From Ignavibacteriota bacterium (GTDB taxonomy: Bacteria; Bacteroidota; Ignavibacteria; Ignavibacteriales; Melioribacteraceae), in contig JADJWT010000001.1 in assembly GCA_016716225.1 (NCBI GenBank), positions 1,054,001-1,118,000 of the forward strand: 64,000 bases of DNA, in the 5' to 3' direction. The translations under genes and the position numbers were made by a program. This document shows, in pieces, positions 26,743 through 35,550 of the stretch (its first letter is position 1; each line of letters starts with the position of its first letter). The notes under the pieces were generated by a model. That model was not told the origin of the DNA. It saw nothing but the letters and a program-made list of their open reading frames with translations, and ran no database searches.

Positions 26743-27978
26743 CTATTTTTTACTTTCTAATTTAATAACAGAAACTTCCGGAGTTGAATTATATCTTACG
26801 GGAGCAAGTGACATTCCCAAACCTTTTGTAACAATCATTAACATATTTTCAAATTTAAATTCACCTCGCATATACGGAGTTTCAATCATTGTTGGTGAAA
26901 GATTTTGAAAAGGAAACAGAAATGTAATTTGTCCGCCGTGCGTGTGTCCCGCTAAAAATAAATCATAATTTTTTTCATGCGCTTTTTTAACCAAAAATTC
27001 CATTGGCTGATGTGTAAGAAATATTCTCAAATCTGCGTTGGAATTGTTTGAAGTTATCAAATCTAAAGTGTTTTCCGAAATTGTTTCAACGTAAGTGTTA
27101 GTAACAAATGTTACTTCAAGATTTGCATTTTTTATTCCCAAAATTAATTTGTTATTATCAATCATTGGAATATTAACTTTAGATAATGCATTTGTAACTT
27201 CGCTTAAACTTCTTTCATTATCACCACGATAAGCCCAATTATCATGATCACCAACACATGTGAAAATTCCATATTTAGATTTCAGTTTACTTAACTGATT
27301 TGCAGAAAGTTCAATAAAATCCGGCGTGCTGGTAATCATATCACCAGCCATTAAAATTAAATCTGGATTTGTAGCATTAACTTTTTCAAAAAAATTTGAC
27401 AATCTTTTTTCATCGGTATATCTATCTGCTTGAATATCTGAAATAAATGCAATCTTAAATCCATCTAAACTTTTAGGCAAATTTGCTTTCGTGAATTTTA
27501 TTTCATTTATATCAACTGCGTTGTAATCATAAACAATTCTTGAAGGAACGTAAATTAATGCACAAATAAATATGAGGAAAAAAAGTAAGGATTTTACATA
27601 AATAATTTTTGATTTAACATTTTTGATAAAAGGTAAACTTAACAGATGAAGTATTTCTATAATTAGAAAAAACAATGTCGCTTGAACAATTATCATTGTT
27701 CCAACCCAAAACGGATAAAGAACAAAATAATCGAAAAAAATATTTTCCGGCGGCTGGAAGTAACCGATTTTATTGATGAAAACGTAAATCCATGCAAAAA
27801 TTGCAATTATTGGATAAATGTTAACGATTGTTAAAAAAAACCATTTTACTATTTTTATTTTCTTTTCAGAAATTTTAGGAAATAAAAACTTTATTGAACT
27901 TACTACTTTTTTTACAAAGTAAATTTCAAGAATTATTACAGAAAGCAAAACAAGAATTACTTTAATAGCGAACGGCAT
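26743..27978 (-). CDS. Membrane metallophosphoesterase
   Basis: A 411-aa protein with four N-terminal membrane segments (residues about 5-150) and a C-terminal calcineurin-like phosphoesterase domain. Metal motifs: FISDIQADR (Asp; the usual D-x-H is D-x-Q here), LMAGDMI, VGDHDNW in place of GNHD, and LAGHTHGGQ. Its layout resembles YkuE/YaeI-type enzymes that act on phospholipid pyrophosphates or lipid A intermediates, but the substrate is not known. The variant first and third motifs are worth noting. Minus-strand group with DUF6090 and DUF2147. Confidence 0.88.
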   Translation of the reverse strand: MPFAIKVILVLLSVIILEIYFVKKVVSSIKFLFPKISEKKIKIVKWFFLTIVNIYPIIAIFAWIYVFINKIGYFQPPENIFFDYFVLYPFWVGTMIIVQATLFFLIIEILHLLSLPFIKNVKSKIIYVKSLLFFLIFICALIYVPSRIVYDYNAVDINEIKFTKANLPKSLDGFKIAFISDIQADRYTDEKRLSNFFEKVNATNPDLILMAGDMITSTPDFIELSANQLSKLKSKYGIFTCVGDHDNWAYRGDNERSLSEVTNALSKVNIPMIDNNKLILGIKNANLEVTFVTNTYVETISENTLDLITSNNSNADLRIFLTHQPMEFLVKKAHEKNYDLFLAGHTHGGQITFLFPFQNLSPTMIETPYMRGEFKFENMLMIVTKGLGMSLAPVRYNSTPEVSVIKLESKK

Positions 27979-28031
27979 ATTTTTTTATTTTTTAGAGAGT
28001 TTTTATTTCCAAAAATTACATTATTTATAAA

Positions 28032-28667
28032 CTAAATTATATTAATTATTTCTATCAAATCATTTATAAAATAATCCGGATTGTAAGTTTTTAATTCTTC
28101 CAATTTTCTATATCCATAAGCAACAACTGCGGTTTTGGCTCCGGCATTTTTTCCGCAAAGTATATCTAATTCCGTATCCCCAACCATTAAAGAATTTTTT
28201 GGATTTGCTTTAACTTCATCACAAATTTTAAAGAATTGATCCGGAGCCGGTTTAATCTGAATTCCAATTTTTCGTCCTTCAATAACATCCAAATATTTTG
28301 TTATTCCAAAATGATTACAAATATTTTCCGCTTGATCCTGTGCTTTTGTGGTAAGCAATCCGGTTTTAATATTTTGCGATTTTAATTCTTGAAATAAATT
28401 TTCTGCATTGTTGTATAAATGCGAATCATCAATAAAATCAAAGTAAAGTTTTTTATATTCCTTAATAAAAAGTTCAACGTCGGGAACGTAAATATTGCAT
28501 CCTTCAAAAATATCTTTAAAATGATGACCCAATAAATTGTAAAATATTTCTCTATCGATATTGGTTTGTAAATTCAATTTTTCTAAAGTTTTAACTGCAG
28601 CCTTGTAAATATTTTCATGAGAATTTACAAGTGTTCCGTCTAAATCAAATACTACACATTCAATCAT
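28032..28667 (-). CDS. HAD-family phosphatase (phosphoglycolate phosphatase-like)
   Basis: A 211-aa haloacid dehalogenase superfamily hydrolase. Motif I is FDLDGTLVNS (nucleophile and acid Asp near residues 8 and 10), motif II Thr in GLLTTKAQD, motif III Lys in IQIKPAPD, and motif IV VGDTELDI. The cap is helical (subfamily IA), as in Gph phosphoglycolate phosphatases; other small phosphate esters are possible substrates. It is 53 bp upstream of the metallophosphoesterase gene and preceded by a repeat-filled gap. Confidence 0.87.
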   Translation of the reverse strand: MIECVVFDLDGTLVNSHENIYKAAVKTLEKLNLQTNIDREIFYNLLGHHFKDIFEGCNIYVPDVELFIKEYKKLYFDFIDDSHLYNNAENLFQELKSQNIKTGLLTTKAQDQAENICNHFGITKYLDVIEGRKIGIQIKPAPDQFFKICDEVKANPKNSLMVGDTELDILCGKNAGAKTAVVAYGYRKLEELKTYNPDYFINDLIEIINII

Positions 28668-28684
28668 TGTTACCCTTTTTCCTT

Positions 28685-28764
28685 TTCTTAATCTTACTCT
28701 TATTCTTAATCCTAATCTTCTTGGTTTGCAATCTTAAAACTGAGTAAGAAAAAGATTAAGATTA
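28685..28764. repeat. 80-bp CTTAATC repeat, copy A
   Basis: Identical to 28892-28971 at 79 of 80 positions (only 28742 differs, G versus A). It carries CTTAATCTTACTC-type arms on the left and AAGATTAAGATTA on the right, so the ends can pair. It lies in the 340-bp gap between the HAD and SDR genes. Confidence 0.85.
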
Positions 28765-28810
28765 AGAGTTTTCCGAATAATTATTTATTTTATTAAATAT
28801 TTTTTAACAC

Positions 28811-28853
28811 AGATTCCGGTATTTCTCAAAAACAATAAAAACGAAATGACAAA
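28811..28853. repeat. Dispersed hairpin element, copy 5 (remnant)
   Basis: GATTCCGGTATTTC and CGAAATGACAAA ends are present without good pairing. It lies between the two 80-bp CTTAATC repeats. Confidence 0.4.
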
Positions 28854-28891
28854 TTTATTTAATAACATAATTCTCTATTTACTATTTAAAC

Positions 28892-28971
28892 TTCTTAATC
28901 TTACTCTTATTCTTAATCCTAATCTTCTTGGTTTGCAATCTTAAAACTAAGTAAGAAAAAGATTAAGATTA
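28892..28971. repeat. 80-bp CTTAATC repeat, copy B
   Basis: A direct repeat of 28685-28764 with one mismatch. The two copies are 127 bp apart, so the pair may be a recent local duplication. A more diverged relative is at 63560-63642. Confidence 0.85.
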
Positions 28972-29007
28972 TGATTAAGTACAAAACATTTATATTTGTG
29001 AAAGAAA

Positions 29008-29772
29008 TTAAAATCCATAAATTGTAAAACCGCCATCTACAGCAATTGTTTGTCCGGTTATATAAGAAGCCTTATCCATACACAAAAATGCCGCAAGCGA
29101 TGCAACTTCTTCCGGTTTACCAATTCTTTTCATCGGAGTTCTTTCAATTACAGCTTTCAAATATTCTTCATCTTTCATTAAATTTTCAACAAGCGGAGTA
29201 TCAATATACCAAGGAGCTATTGCGTTTACACGAATATTAACTTCTGCCCATTCAACTGCTAAATTTTTTGTTAATTGAACCATTGCTGCTTTTGTCATTG
29301 CATAAGGTGAGCCGGTTCGCAGATGGGTTAATCCAGCAACAGAAGTAATATTTACAACACTTGAATTTTCAGATTTTTTCAACATTGGATAAAAAAGTCG
29401 AGATAATTCAAAAGTTGAAATCAAATTTGTGTTTATTACTTTTTCATATTCTTCAATTGTAAAATCAATTGTTTTTTTGCGAATGTTTGTACCAACATTG
29501 TTTATTAAAAAATCTAAATTTTCCCAATGATTTTTAACTTCGTTTACTAATTCATTTCTATCATTTGGATTACTTAAATCTTTTGATGAACTTAAAACTA
29601 CATAACCGTGTTTGCTCCATTGAGCTAATTTTTCTTTAAGTAAATTTTTTGTGCGTGCTACAATAAAAATATCTGCACCAAGCTTTAAAAATTCATCTGC
29701 AATTGCAAGACCAATACCTTTTGTTCCGCCTGTAATTAAAGCTTTTTTACCATGTAAATTCCAGTTGTTCAT
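29008..29772 (-). CDS. Short-chain dehydrogenase/reductase (tropinone reductase-like)
   Basis: A 254-aa classical SDR, cytoplasmic. NAD(P) motif TGGTKGIG at about residues 14-21, NNVG at about 91, the catalytic Ser in NITSVAG, YAMTK (Tyr and Lys), and the C-terminal DGGFTIYGF typical of this group. It reduces a ketone or oxidises an alcohol; the substrate is unknown, and the closest annotated neighbours would be tropinone-reductase-like or 3-oxoacyl-ACP-reductase-like enzymes. Divergent from the aldolase gene. Confidence 0.9.
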   Translation of the reverse strand: MNNWNLHGKKALITGGTKGIGLAIADEFLKLGADIFIVARTKNLLKEKLAQWSKHGYVVLSSSKDLSNPNDRNELVNEVKNHWENLDFLINNVGTNIRKKTIDFTIEEYEKVINTNLISTFELSRLFYPMLKKSENSSVVNITSVAGLTHLRTGSPYAMTKAAMVQLTKNLAVEWAEVNIRVNAIAPWYIDTPLVENLMKDEEYLKAVIERTPMKRIGKPEEVASLAAFLCMDKASYITGQTIAVDGGFTIYGF

Positions 29773-29914
29773 TTATTCACCTCGGTAAATAATTATCCAG
29801 TAAAAGATAATACAATTTAACTTTTATTTAAAATGAAACAACAAGTTGAGCAAAAAATTAATTAAATTTACGATTGTAAAAAATTTTTATACAATAATTA
29901 TTTGGAGATTAGAA

Positions 29915-30946
29915 ATGCCAGTCGTTGATTTTAAGAAATATTGCCAAATGCTTGATAATGCTAAGAAAAATAAATTTGCGTATCCGGCAATTAATGTTGT
30001 TTCAGAATCTTCTGCAAATGCAGTTTTACAAGCTTTAGCTGAAACAAAATCTGATGGAATTATTCAAGTTAGCACCGGCGGCGGCGAGTTTGCTTCTGGT
30101 TTAGCAGTTAAAAATGCTGCTTTAGGAGCAATATCTATTGCGCGTCATGTACATTTCATTGCAGAACAATATGATATAAATGTTGCTCTTCACACTGATC
30201 ATTGCCAAGCAAAAAAAGTTGATTCTTTCTTAAAACCGCTTATTGAAGAATCACGAAAAAGAGTTGCAAACGGAGAAAAACCATTATTCAACTCGCACAT
30301 GTTTGATGGTTCTGAACTACCATTAAAAGAAAATATGGATGTTGCAGTTGGTTTGTTAAAAGAATGCAGTGAATTAGGAATTATTTTAGAAGTTGAAGCT
30401 GGCGTTGTTGGCGGTGAAGAAGATGGTGTAAATAACGAAGGCGCTCCAGCATCAAAACTTTACACAACTCCAGAAGATATGTTATACGTTTATGAAAGAT
30501 TATCTGAAGTTAAAGGTGCGCGGTATATGTTTGCCGCAACTTTTGGCAATGTTCACGGCGTTTACAAACCAGGTAATGTAAAACTAAAACCAATTATTTT
30601 GAAACAAGGTCAAGACGCGGTTGTTGCAAAATACGGAGAAGCGGCTTCTTTTGATTTGGTTTTCCACGGCGGAAGCGGTTCAAGTTTGGAAGAAATTAGA
30701 GAAACATTAGAATATGGCGTTGTTAAAATGAATGTTGATACCGATACGCAATATGCTTTTACTCGACCAATAGCTGAACACATGTTAAGAAATTATGACG
30801 GTGTTCTTAAAATTGATGGTGAAGTTGGAAATAAAAAACATTATGATCCAAGAAGTTATTTAAAGAAAGCGGAAGAATCGATGAAAAATAGAGTAATTGA
30901 AGCGGTAAAAGATTTGCGTGCAGAAGGAACAACTTTAGGAAAATAA
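29915..30946 (+). CDS. fbaA: Class II fructose-bisphosphate aldolase
   Basis: A 343-aa zinc-dependent aldolase of glycolysis and gluconeogenesis, cleaving fructose 1,6-bisphosphate to DHAP and glyceraldehyde 3-phosphate. Visible: the metal histidine and catalytic Asp in ALHTDHCQAKK, EVEAGVVGGEEDGV, the metal His in FGNVHGVYKPG, FHGGSGS, and NVDTDTQYAF near the end, all typical of the FbaA (class IIA) type. An upstream TTG at 29846 is open, but TTGGAG 7 bases before the ATG at 29915 and the family N-terminus MPVVDFKKY favour the ATG. A strong terminator follows. Confidence 0.95.
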   Translation: MPVVDFKKYCQMLDNAKKNKFAYPAINVVSESSANAVLQALAETKSDGIIQVSTGGGEFASGLAVKNAALGAISIARHVHFIAEQYDINVALHTDHCQAKKVDSFLKPLIEESRKRVANGEKPLFNSHMFDGSELPLKENMDVAVGLLKECSELGIILEVEAGVVGGEEDGVNNEGAPASKLYTTPEDMLYVYERLSEVKGARYMFAATFGNVHGVYKPGNVKLKPIILKQGQDAVVAKYGEAASFDLVFHGGSGSSLEEIRETLEYGVVKMNVDTDTQYAFTRPIAEHMLRNYDGVLKIDGEVGNKKHYDPRSYLKKAEESMKNRVIEAVKDLRAEGTTLGK

Positions 30947-30960
30947 TTTAGTTTATTTTC

Positions 30961-30997
30961 AAAAACCCAATTTCCAAAAGAAGTTGGGTTTTTTTAT
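30961..30997 (+). terminator. Rho-independent terminator of fbaA
   Basis: A perfect 10-bp stem AAAAACCCAA (30961-30970) / TTGGGTTTTT (30984-30993) has a 13-base loop, and the T run continues beyond. It starts 15 bp after the fbaA stop. Confidence 0.9.
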
Positions 30998-31067
30998 ATC
31001 AAAACTTTTAGTTAAAATTAACGTCAAATAAAACACAAAATCCTTAAATAATTATGAAAGAAAAATT

Positions 31068-31736
31068 ATGAGCAAAATTATCCAATTTGGTGAGGATGTA
31101 AAGGGTTACAATATCCGAGTTTTAAATGAAAGAGAAATTAGAGCTGCGGCTGGAATTCTTTTCGTATTAATGTTTATAGCAATTTTAAAAGTGATTTTTA
31201 CAGCAGATTTTACATTGCTAAAATATGCAATTGTTATTTTTCTTACGGATATGGTTATCCGAGTGTTTATAAATCCAAAATTTTCACCAACATTAATTAT
31301 TGGAAGATGGGTTGTAAAAAATCAAACTCCCGAATATGTTGGAGCGGTTCAGAAAAAATTTGCTTGGTATATTGGAATTGCTCTTGGAATTATAATGTTA
31401 GCTTTGCAAGTAATAGTAAATTCTTATAGTCCAATTACCGGAATGATTTGCTTAATTTGTTTAATCTTTTTGTTTTTCGAATCTGCGTTTGGAATTTGTT
31501 TGGGATGTAAATTCTATCCGATGTTATTCAAAGATAAAGTTCAATATTGCCCCGGTGAAGTTTGCGAAATTAAAGATCGTCACGAAATCCAAAAAACTAA
31601 TTTTGTGCATTTAGCTATTGTGTTGGGATTTGTAGCATATATCATAATAACAGTTTTTCTTTTCGATGAAAATTTTAGTAAAAAACCGTATGATTTGTTT
31701 GGAATTGATAACAGAACGGAAGTTGTAAAAAATTAA
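31068..31736 (+). CDS. DUF4395 integral membrane protein
   Basis: A 222-aa protein with about five membrane helices (clusters at residues 27-45, 48-65, 100-120, 125-145 and 180-200). The DUF4395 hallmark is the cysteine-rich part FGICLGCKFYPMLF followed by YCPGEVCE, giving four cysteines near the membrane surface that may bind metal or form disulfides. In other bacteria DUF4395 genes often sit beside thioredoxin or sulfur-related genes; here they do not. Monocistronic between two terminators. Confidence 0.88.
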   Translation: MSKIIQFGEDVKGYNIRVLNEREIRAAAGILFVLMFIAILKVIFTADFTLLKYAIVIFLTDMVIRVFINPKFSPTLIIGRWVVKNQTPEYVGAVQKKFAWYIGIALGIIMLALQVIVNSYSPITGMICLICLIFLFFESAFGICLGCKFYPMLFKDKVQYCPGEVCEIKDRHEIQKTNFVHLAIVLGFVAYIIITVFLFDENFSKKPYDLFGIDNRTEVVKN

Positions 31737-31778
31737 AATTTGTTTTTGTAGAATTCGTAAAGTGAAATTAATAATGAT

Positions 31779-31806
31779 GCCGTCTTTTAAAAAGATGGCT
31801 TTTTTA
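31779..31806 (+). terminator. Rho-independent terminator of the DUF4395 gene
   Basis: GCCGTCTTTT (31779-31788) pairs with AAAAGATGGC (31790-31799), one G-U pair included, followed by TTTTTTT (31800-31806). Confidence 0.85.
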
Positions 31807-31938
31807 TAATCATAGATATTGTTTTCATTTACTGAGCCGGGATTTTCATTTAGAATCTCAGTGTTTTTATTTGAATAGCTTTCTAATAAATTTTGTTTGA
31901 GATGTCTCACGAAATACTTTAGAGACAACCTAACTTTT

Positions 31939-32000
31939 CATTCTGAAACTCGAGGTGTTTTCTGGTAAAATATCTCTATTATTTTTTTTCGAGTGACAAA
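31939..32000. repeat. Dispersed hairpin element, copy 6 (remnant)
   Basis: CATTCTGAAACTCGA at the left and TCGAGTGACAAA at the right give short pairing ends (CTCGA with TCGAG). It lies in the 320-bp gap before the DUF1684 gene, which otherwise shows only the terminator at its left. Confidence 0.45.
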
Positions 32001-32056
32001 TTGTAATATTTCAAATATTTATCTGTTATTGTTCATACAAATAATTTGAGGAATTT

Positions 32057-32959
32057 GTGAAATCAATTTTAATAATAATTTTTACTTCAATAATTATTTT
32101 TTGTTCATGCAAATCCGAAAAAAATATCAAACCGATTTCCGCAGAATATAAAAAGGAAATTGAAGATTGGCATAAAAAGAGAATTGAAAATTTAAAAAAA
32201 GAAACCGGATGGCTTAATTTGGTTGGACTTTTCTGGCTTCAAGATGGAGAAAATTCTTTTGGTTCTGGTGAAAATAATAAAATAATTTTTCCGAAAAATT
32301 CTCCTACCGAAATTGGAAAATTTATTAAAAATGATTCAAAAATTTTATTTGAAAGTAATCCGAATGTAAATGTTTTTTCTGATGGAAAAAAAGTTGATAA
32401 GATTGTTATGAAAATTGATTTGAGCGGAAATCCAACAATTTTAGAATCGGGCTCTTTAAAATGGTTTATTATCAAACGTGATGAAAAATATGGAATTCGA
32501 TTAAGAGATTTAAATTCAGATCTTGTAAAAAATTTCAGTGGAATTGAAAGATTTCCAATTGATGAAAATTGGAAAATTACTGCAAAATTTATTCCGTACG
32601 AAAAACCAAAAGAAGTTGAAATTCCCACAATTATTGGAACGATTGAAAAAGAAATTTCGCCGGGAAAATTGAATTTAAAAATCGATGAAAAGGAATATTT
32701 TCTTGAGCCAACATCAGCCGGAGAAAAATTATTTTTAGTTTTTGCAGATTTAACAAGCGGAGAAGAAACTTATGGCGCTGGAAGATTTTTAGTTGTTGAA
32801 AAGCCAGATTCTAATAATAATGTAATTATTGATTTTAACAAATCTTATATTCCGCCTTGTGCATTTACAAAATTTGCAACATGTCCACTGCCAACAGATG
32901 AAAATAAATTAAGAGTTAAAATTACAGCCGGTGAAAAAAATTTCGGCGAGGAACACTAA
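32057..32959 (+). CDS. DUF1684 lipoprotein
   Basis: A 300-aa protein with a lipoprotein signal (hydrophobic 3-16, lipobox FCSC near residue 17). DUF1684 is recognisable from WHKKRIENLKKETGWLNLVG and the C-terminal CAFTKFATCPLPTDENKL, where two cysteines are invariant in the family. The function is unknown. It begins with GTG, supported by GAGG five bases upstream; the next in-frame ATG lies far inside. Its end overlaps the end of the convergent kinase gene by 4 bp, with no terminator between them. Confidence 0.87.
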   Translation: MKSILIIIFTSIIIFCSCKSEKNIKPISAEYKKEIEDWHKKRIENLKKETGWLNLVGLFWLQDGENSFGSGENNKIIFPKNSPTEIGKFIKNDSKILFESNPNVNVFSDGKKVDKIVMKIDLSGNPTILESGSLKWFIIKRDEKYGIRLRDLNSDLVKNFSGIERFPIDENWKITAKFIPYEKPKEVEIPTIIGTIEKEISPGKLNLKIDEKEYFLEPTSAGEKLFLVFADLTSGEETYGAGRFLVVEKPDSNNNVIIDFNKSYIPPCAFTKFATCPLPTDENKLRVKITAGEKNFGEEH

Positions 32960-35550
32960 TCTGCGCAGTTAAATTTTACGGTAAATGTGCTTCCTTTTCC
33001 TTTTTTACTTTTAATAAAAATTTCTGCATTGTTTAGCGAACAGTATTTTTTTACGAGCGCAAGTCCTAAACCGTTTCCCTCAAATTTTCTTGAGTAACCT
33101 TGTGTTTCTTGCGTAAAGGGATTAAATATTTGTGTGAGAAATTCATCGGAAATTCCAATACCAGTATCGGTAACATCAACATATAATTTATTATCATCTA
33201 AGTTGTATGATTTTATTATAATCTCACCTTGATTTGTATACTTAATTGCATTATCAATTAAGTTAGTAAAAAGTTGTCCTACAGAATATGAATCACCGTT
33301 TATAAAAGAATTATTGCTGTTTCTTTCTAAGTGTAATTGTAACCCTTTGTTTACAGCATCAATTTTAAATTCATCAAATAATGGATATAAAACTTCTTCA
33401 TTTAAATTTAGACGTTGTACAATTACTTCATAAGTTCCGGTTTGCATTTGCGACATATTTAAAATTGAATCAACTGTTCTAATAAGTCTTTGTCCGCCTA
33501 TAGAAATTGATCGGAAAATATCTTCGAATTGAAATAAGTTTAAATCATATAATTCATCTTTTAGTAAAGAGCTGTAGCTTAAAATTGTATTAACCGGAGT
33601 TCTAATTTCATGCGACATGCTTGCAAGAAATTCGGTTTTTAGTCGGTTAGATTTTTCCGCACTTTCTTTTGCAGAAATTAGAGAATCCGCTGCCCGTTTT
33701 CTTTCTGTTAAATTTGTTATTATGGCAACAACAATTTCTTCACCTTCAGAAAAAATAATTGTAGAGCTTACTTCAATTGGAATAGTTTCTCCACTTTTCG
33801 AAATTTGTGAAGTTTCGAATTGATCAGAACCAAGTTCAACCAATCTCGGATATCCGACATTATCCCAAAAATCTTGATTCCAGTTTGGATCAAGATCGGG
33901 GACTTTCATTTTTGTAAGTTCTTCAAACGAATAACCCAACATTTTTACAGCAGCATTATTAACATATGTAATCTCTGCTTTTTTATTTATGAAAAATATA
34001 GGAGAACTACCCATTTCAACAGCCATTTGTGTTGTTACAAGTTTTTTTTGAGCCAGTTTTTGATAAGTAATATCTCTAACATTTGCAAGAATGAAATCAT
34101 TATTATCAATTGAAATTTTTGTTAGAAAAACTTCTACGGGAAACTCAAAATTTTCTTTCGGTCTTTTTGCTTTCCACTCAAAAAGTTGATTTTCTCCGGC
34201 AACAACACTTCTCCAATATTCTAAAGCTTTGTCCATCGGACTATCATCGCTTGATATTTGGCTTATATTCATTGATAAAGCTTCATTCTTGCTGAGGTTA
34301 TACATACTTAAAACTTTATCATTTACATCAATTATTTCTCCATTAACATCATGAATAAATATTGCATTGTAAACATTATCAAAAACTTTTCTTAAAATTT
34401 CCTTTGTTCGTATTAAAGTATTGTTTGATCTTTTTTGCTCAGTAATATTTCTAAGATTTGCAAGAATGTAATTATTTTCTTTTATGGATAATTTTGTTAA
34501 ATAAATTTCAATATCGTAAAGTTGAGAATCTTTTAAGGAATTTGTTTTAATTTCAATTACTTTGTTTTCGCCATTTAATACATTTTTCCATTCGGATCTT
34601 AATTTTTCTAAATTGGAAGGACTTTTTACAATATCTGAAATATTTAATTTAAGCGCTTGCTCAATTGTAATATTATGAAAGCTTAAAACTCTCTCATTAA
34701 CTTTTATAATTTTTCCGTCAAGATCATGTATTATAATTCCATTATATCCGCTGTTAAAAACGGTAGATAAAATTTCCTCGGATTCTTTTAAATTATTTTC
34801 TGCAATTTTTCTTTTGGTAATATCTTCAACGGTTCCTTCAAAAATAACATTTCCATTTTCATCAATATCTTTGCGGGCACTTTCAGAAATGTAAATTATT
34901 GAGCCATCTTTTCTTTTCCATTCGGATTCAAAACCAACAATATTTCCGTTTTTATTAAGAAGTTCTATAAATTCGTCTCTTCTTTTAGGATTAACATATC
35001 CGGAACCAACAGAATTTTTCGCTTCAATTTCTTCGTCAGAATCGTATCCAAGCATATTTTTTAATGCATTGTTTGCCATTAAAAGTTTGCCGCAAATAGA
35101 AGTTCTATAAAGTCCAAGAGTAGCATTTTCAAACAAACTTCTAAATCTTTTTTCACTTTCAATTAGTTTTTTTTCCATTGAAGATTTGAACAAAGCAATT
35201 TCAATAGATGTGTGAAGCTCACGGACTTCAATTGGTTTTATTATAAAAGCATATGGTGAAGAAACTTTTGCTCGCTGAAGAGTTTCATCATCAGAATAAG
35301 CAGTCATATAAATTATTGGAACATTATATTTTTCTCTAATTTGTTTTGAAGTTTCAATTCCGTCTAAATCGCTACGCAAATTAATGTCCATCAAAATTAA
35401 ATCTGGTAAAATTTTTTCTACAGATTGAATTGCATCTTCACCGCTGAAAACGGCATCGGAAACGGCATAGCCCAAATCTTCAAGTCGGCTTTGTATTTCA
35501 AGAGAAACAATGCTCTCGTCCTCAACAATTAAAATTTTGGGCTTATTCAT
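32956..35550 (-). CDS. Receiver-PAS hybrid histidine kinase
   Basis: An 864-aa soluble protein. An N-terminal response-regulator receiver (about 5-120) has acidic residues in VEDES, phospho-acceptor Asp55 in LILMDINL, Thr in MTAYSDD and Lys in IIKPIE. Four PAS domains follow (about 135-250, 258-375, 384-500 and 508-622), then HisKA with His647 in SHEIRTPVN and HATPase_c with GNGLGL. The receiver first, kinase last order suggests it receives phosphate and then signals onward. Its start overlaps the stop of the HisKA_2 kinase by 4 bp (ATGA type), so the two are co-translated and probably partners: the HisKA_2 kinase may phosphorylate Asp55. Confidence 0.93.
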   Translation of the reverse strand: MNKPKILIVEDESIVSLEIQSRLEDLGYAVSDAVFSGEDAIQSVEKILPDLILMDINLRSDLDGIETSKQIREKYNVPIIYMTAYSDDETLQRAKVSSPYAFIIKPIEVRELHTSIEIALFKSSMEKKLIESEKRFRSLFENATLGLYRTSICGKLLMANNALKNMLGYDSDEEIEAKNSVGSGYVNPKRRDEFIELLNKNGNIVGFESEWKRKDGSIIYISESARKDIDENGNVIFEGTVEDITKRKIAENNLKESEEILSTVFNSGYNGIIIHDLDGKIIKVNERVLSFHNITIEQALKLNISDIVKSPSNLEKLRSEWKNVLNGENKVIEIKTNSLKDSQLYDIEIYLTKLSIKENNYILANLRNITEQKRSNNTLIRTKEILRKVFDNVYNAIFIHDVNGEIIDVNDKVLSMYNLSKNEALSMNISQISSDDSPMDKALEYWRSVVAGENQLFEWKAKRPKENFEFPVEVFLTKISIDNNDFILANVRDITYQKLAQKKLVTTQMAVEMGSSPIFFINKKAEITYVNNAAVKMLGYSFEELTKMKVPDLDPNWNQDFWDNVGYPRLVELGSDQFETSQISKSGETIPIEVSSTIIFSEGEEIVVAIITNLTERKRAADSLISAKESAEKSNRLKTEFLASMSHEIRTPVNTILSYSSLLKDELYDLNLFQFEDIFRSISIGGQRLIRTVDSILNMSQMQTGTYEVIVQRLNLNEEVLYPLFDEFKIDAVNKGLQLHLERNSNNSFINGDSYSVGQLFTNLIDNAIKYTNQGEIIIKSYNLDDNKLYVDVTDTGIGISDEFLTQIFNPFTQETQGYSRKFEGNGLGLALVKKYCSLNNAEIFIKSKKGKGSTFTVKFNCAD

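Noticed and set aside
31611..31928. 105-aa open frame on the minus strand between the DUF4395 and DUF1684 genes
   Set aside because: It overlaps the end of the DUF4395 gene and runs through the terminator at 31779-31806. It has no recognisable motif, signal peptide or good ribosome-binding site.
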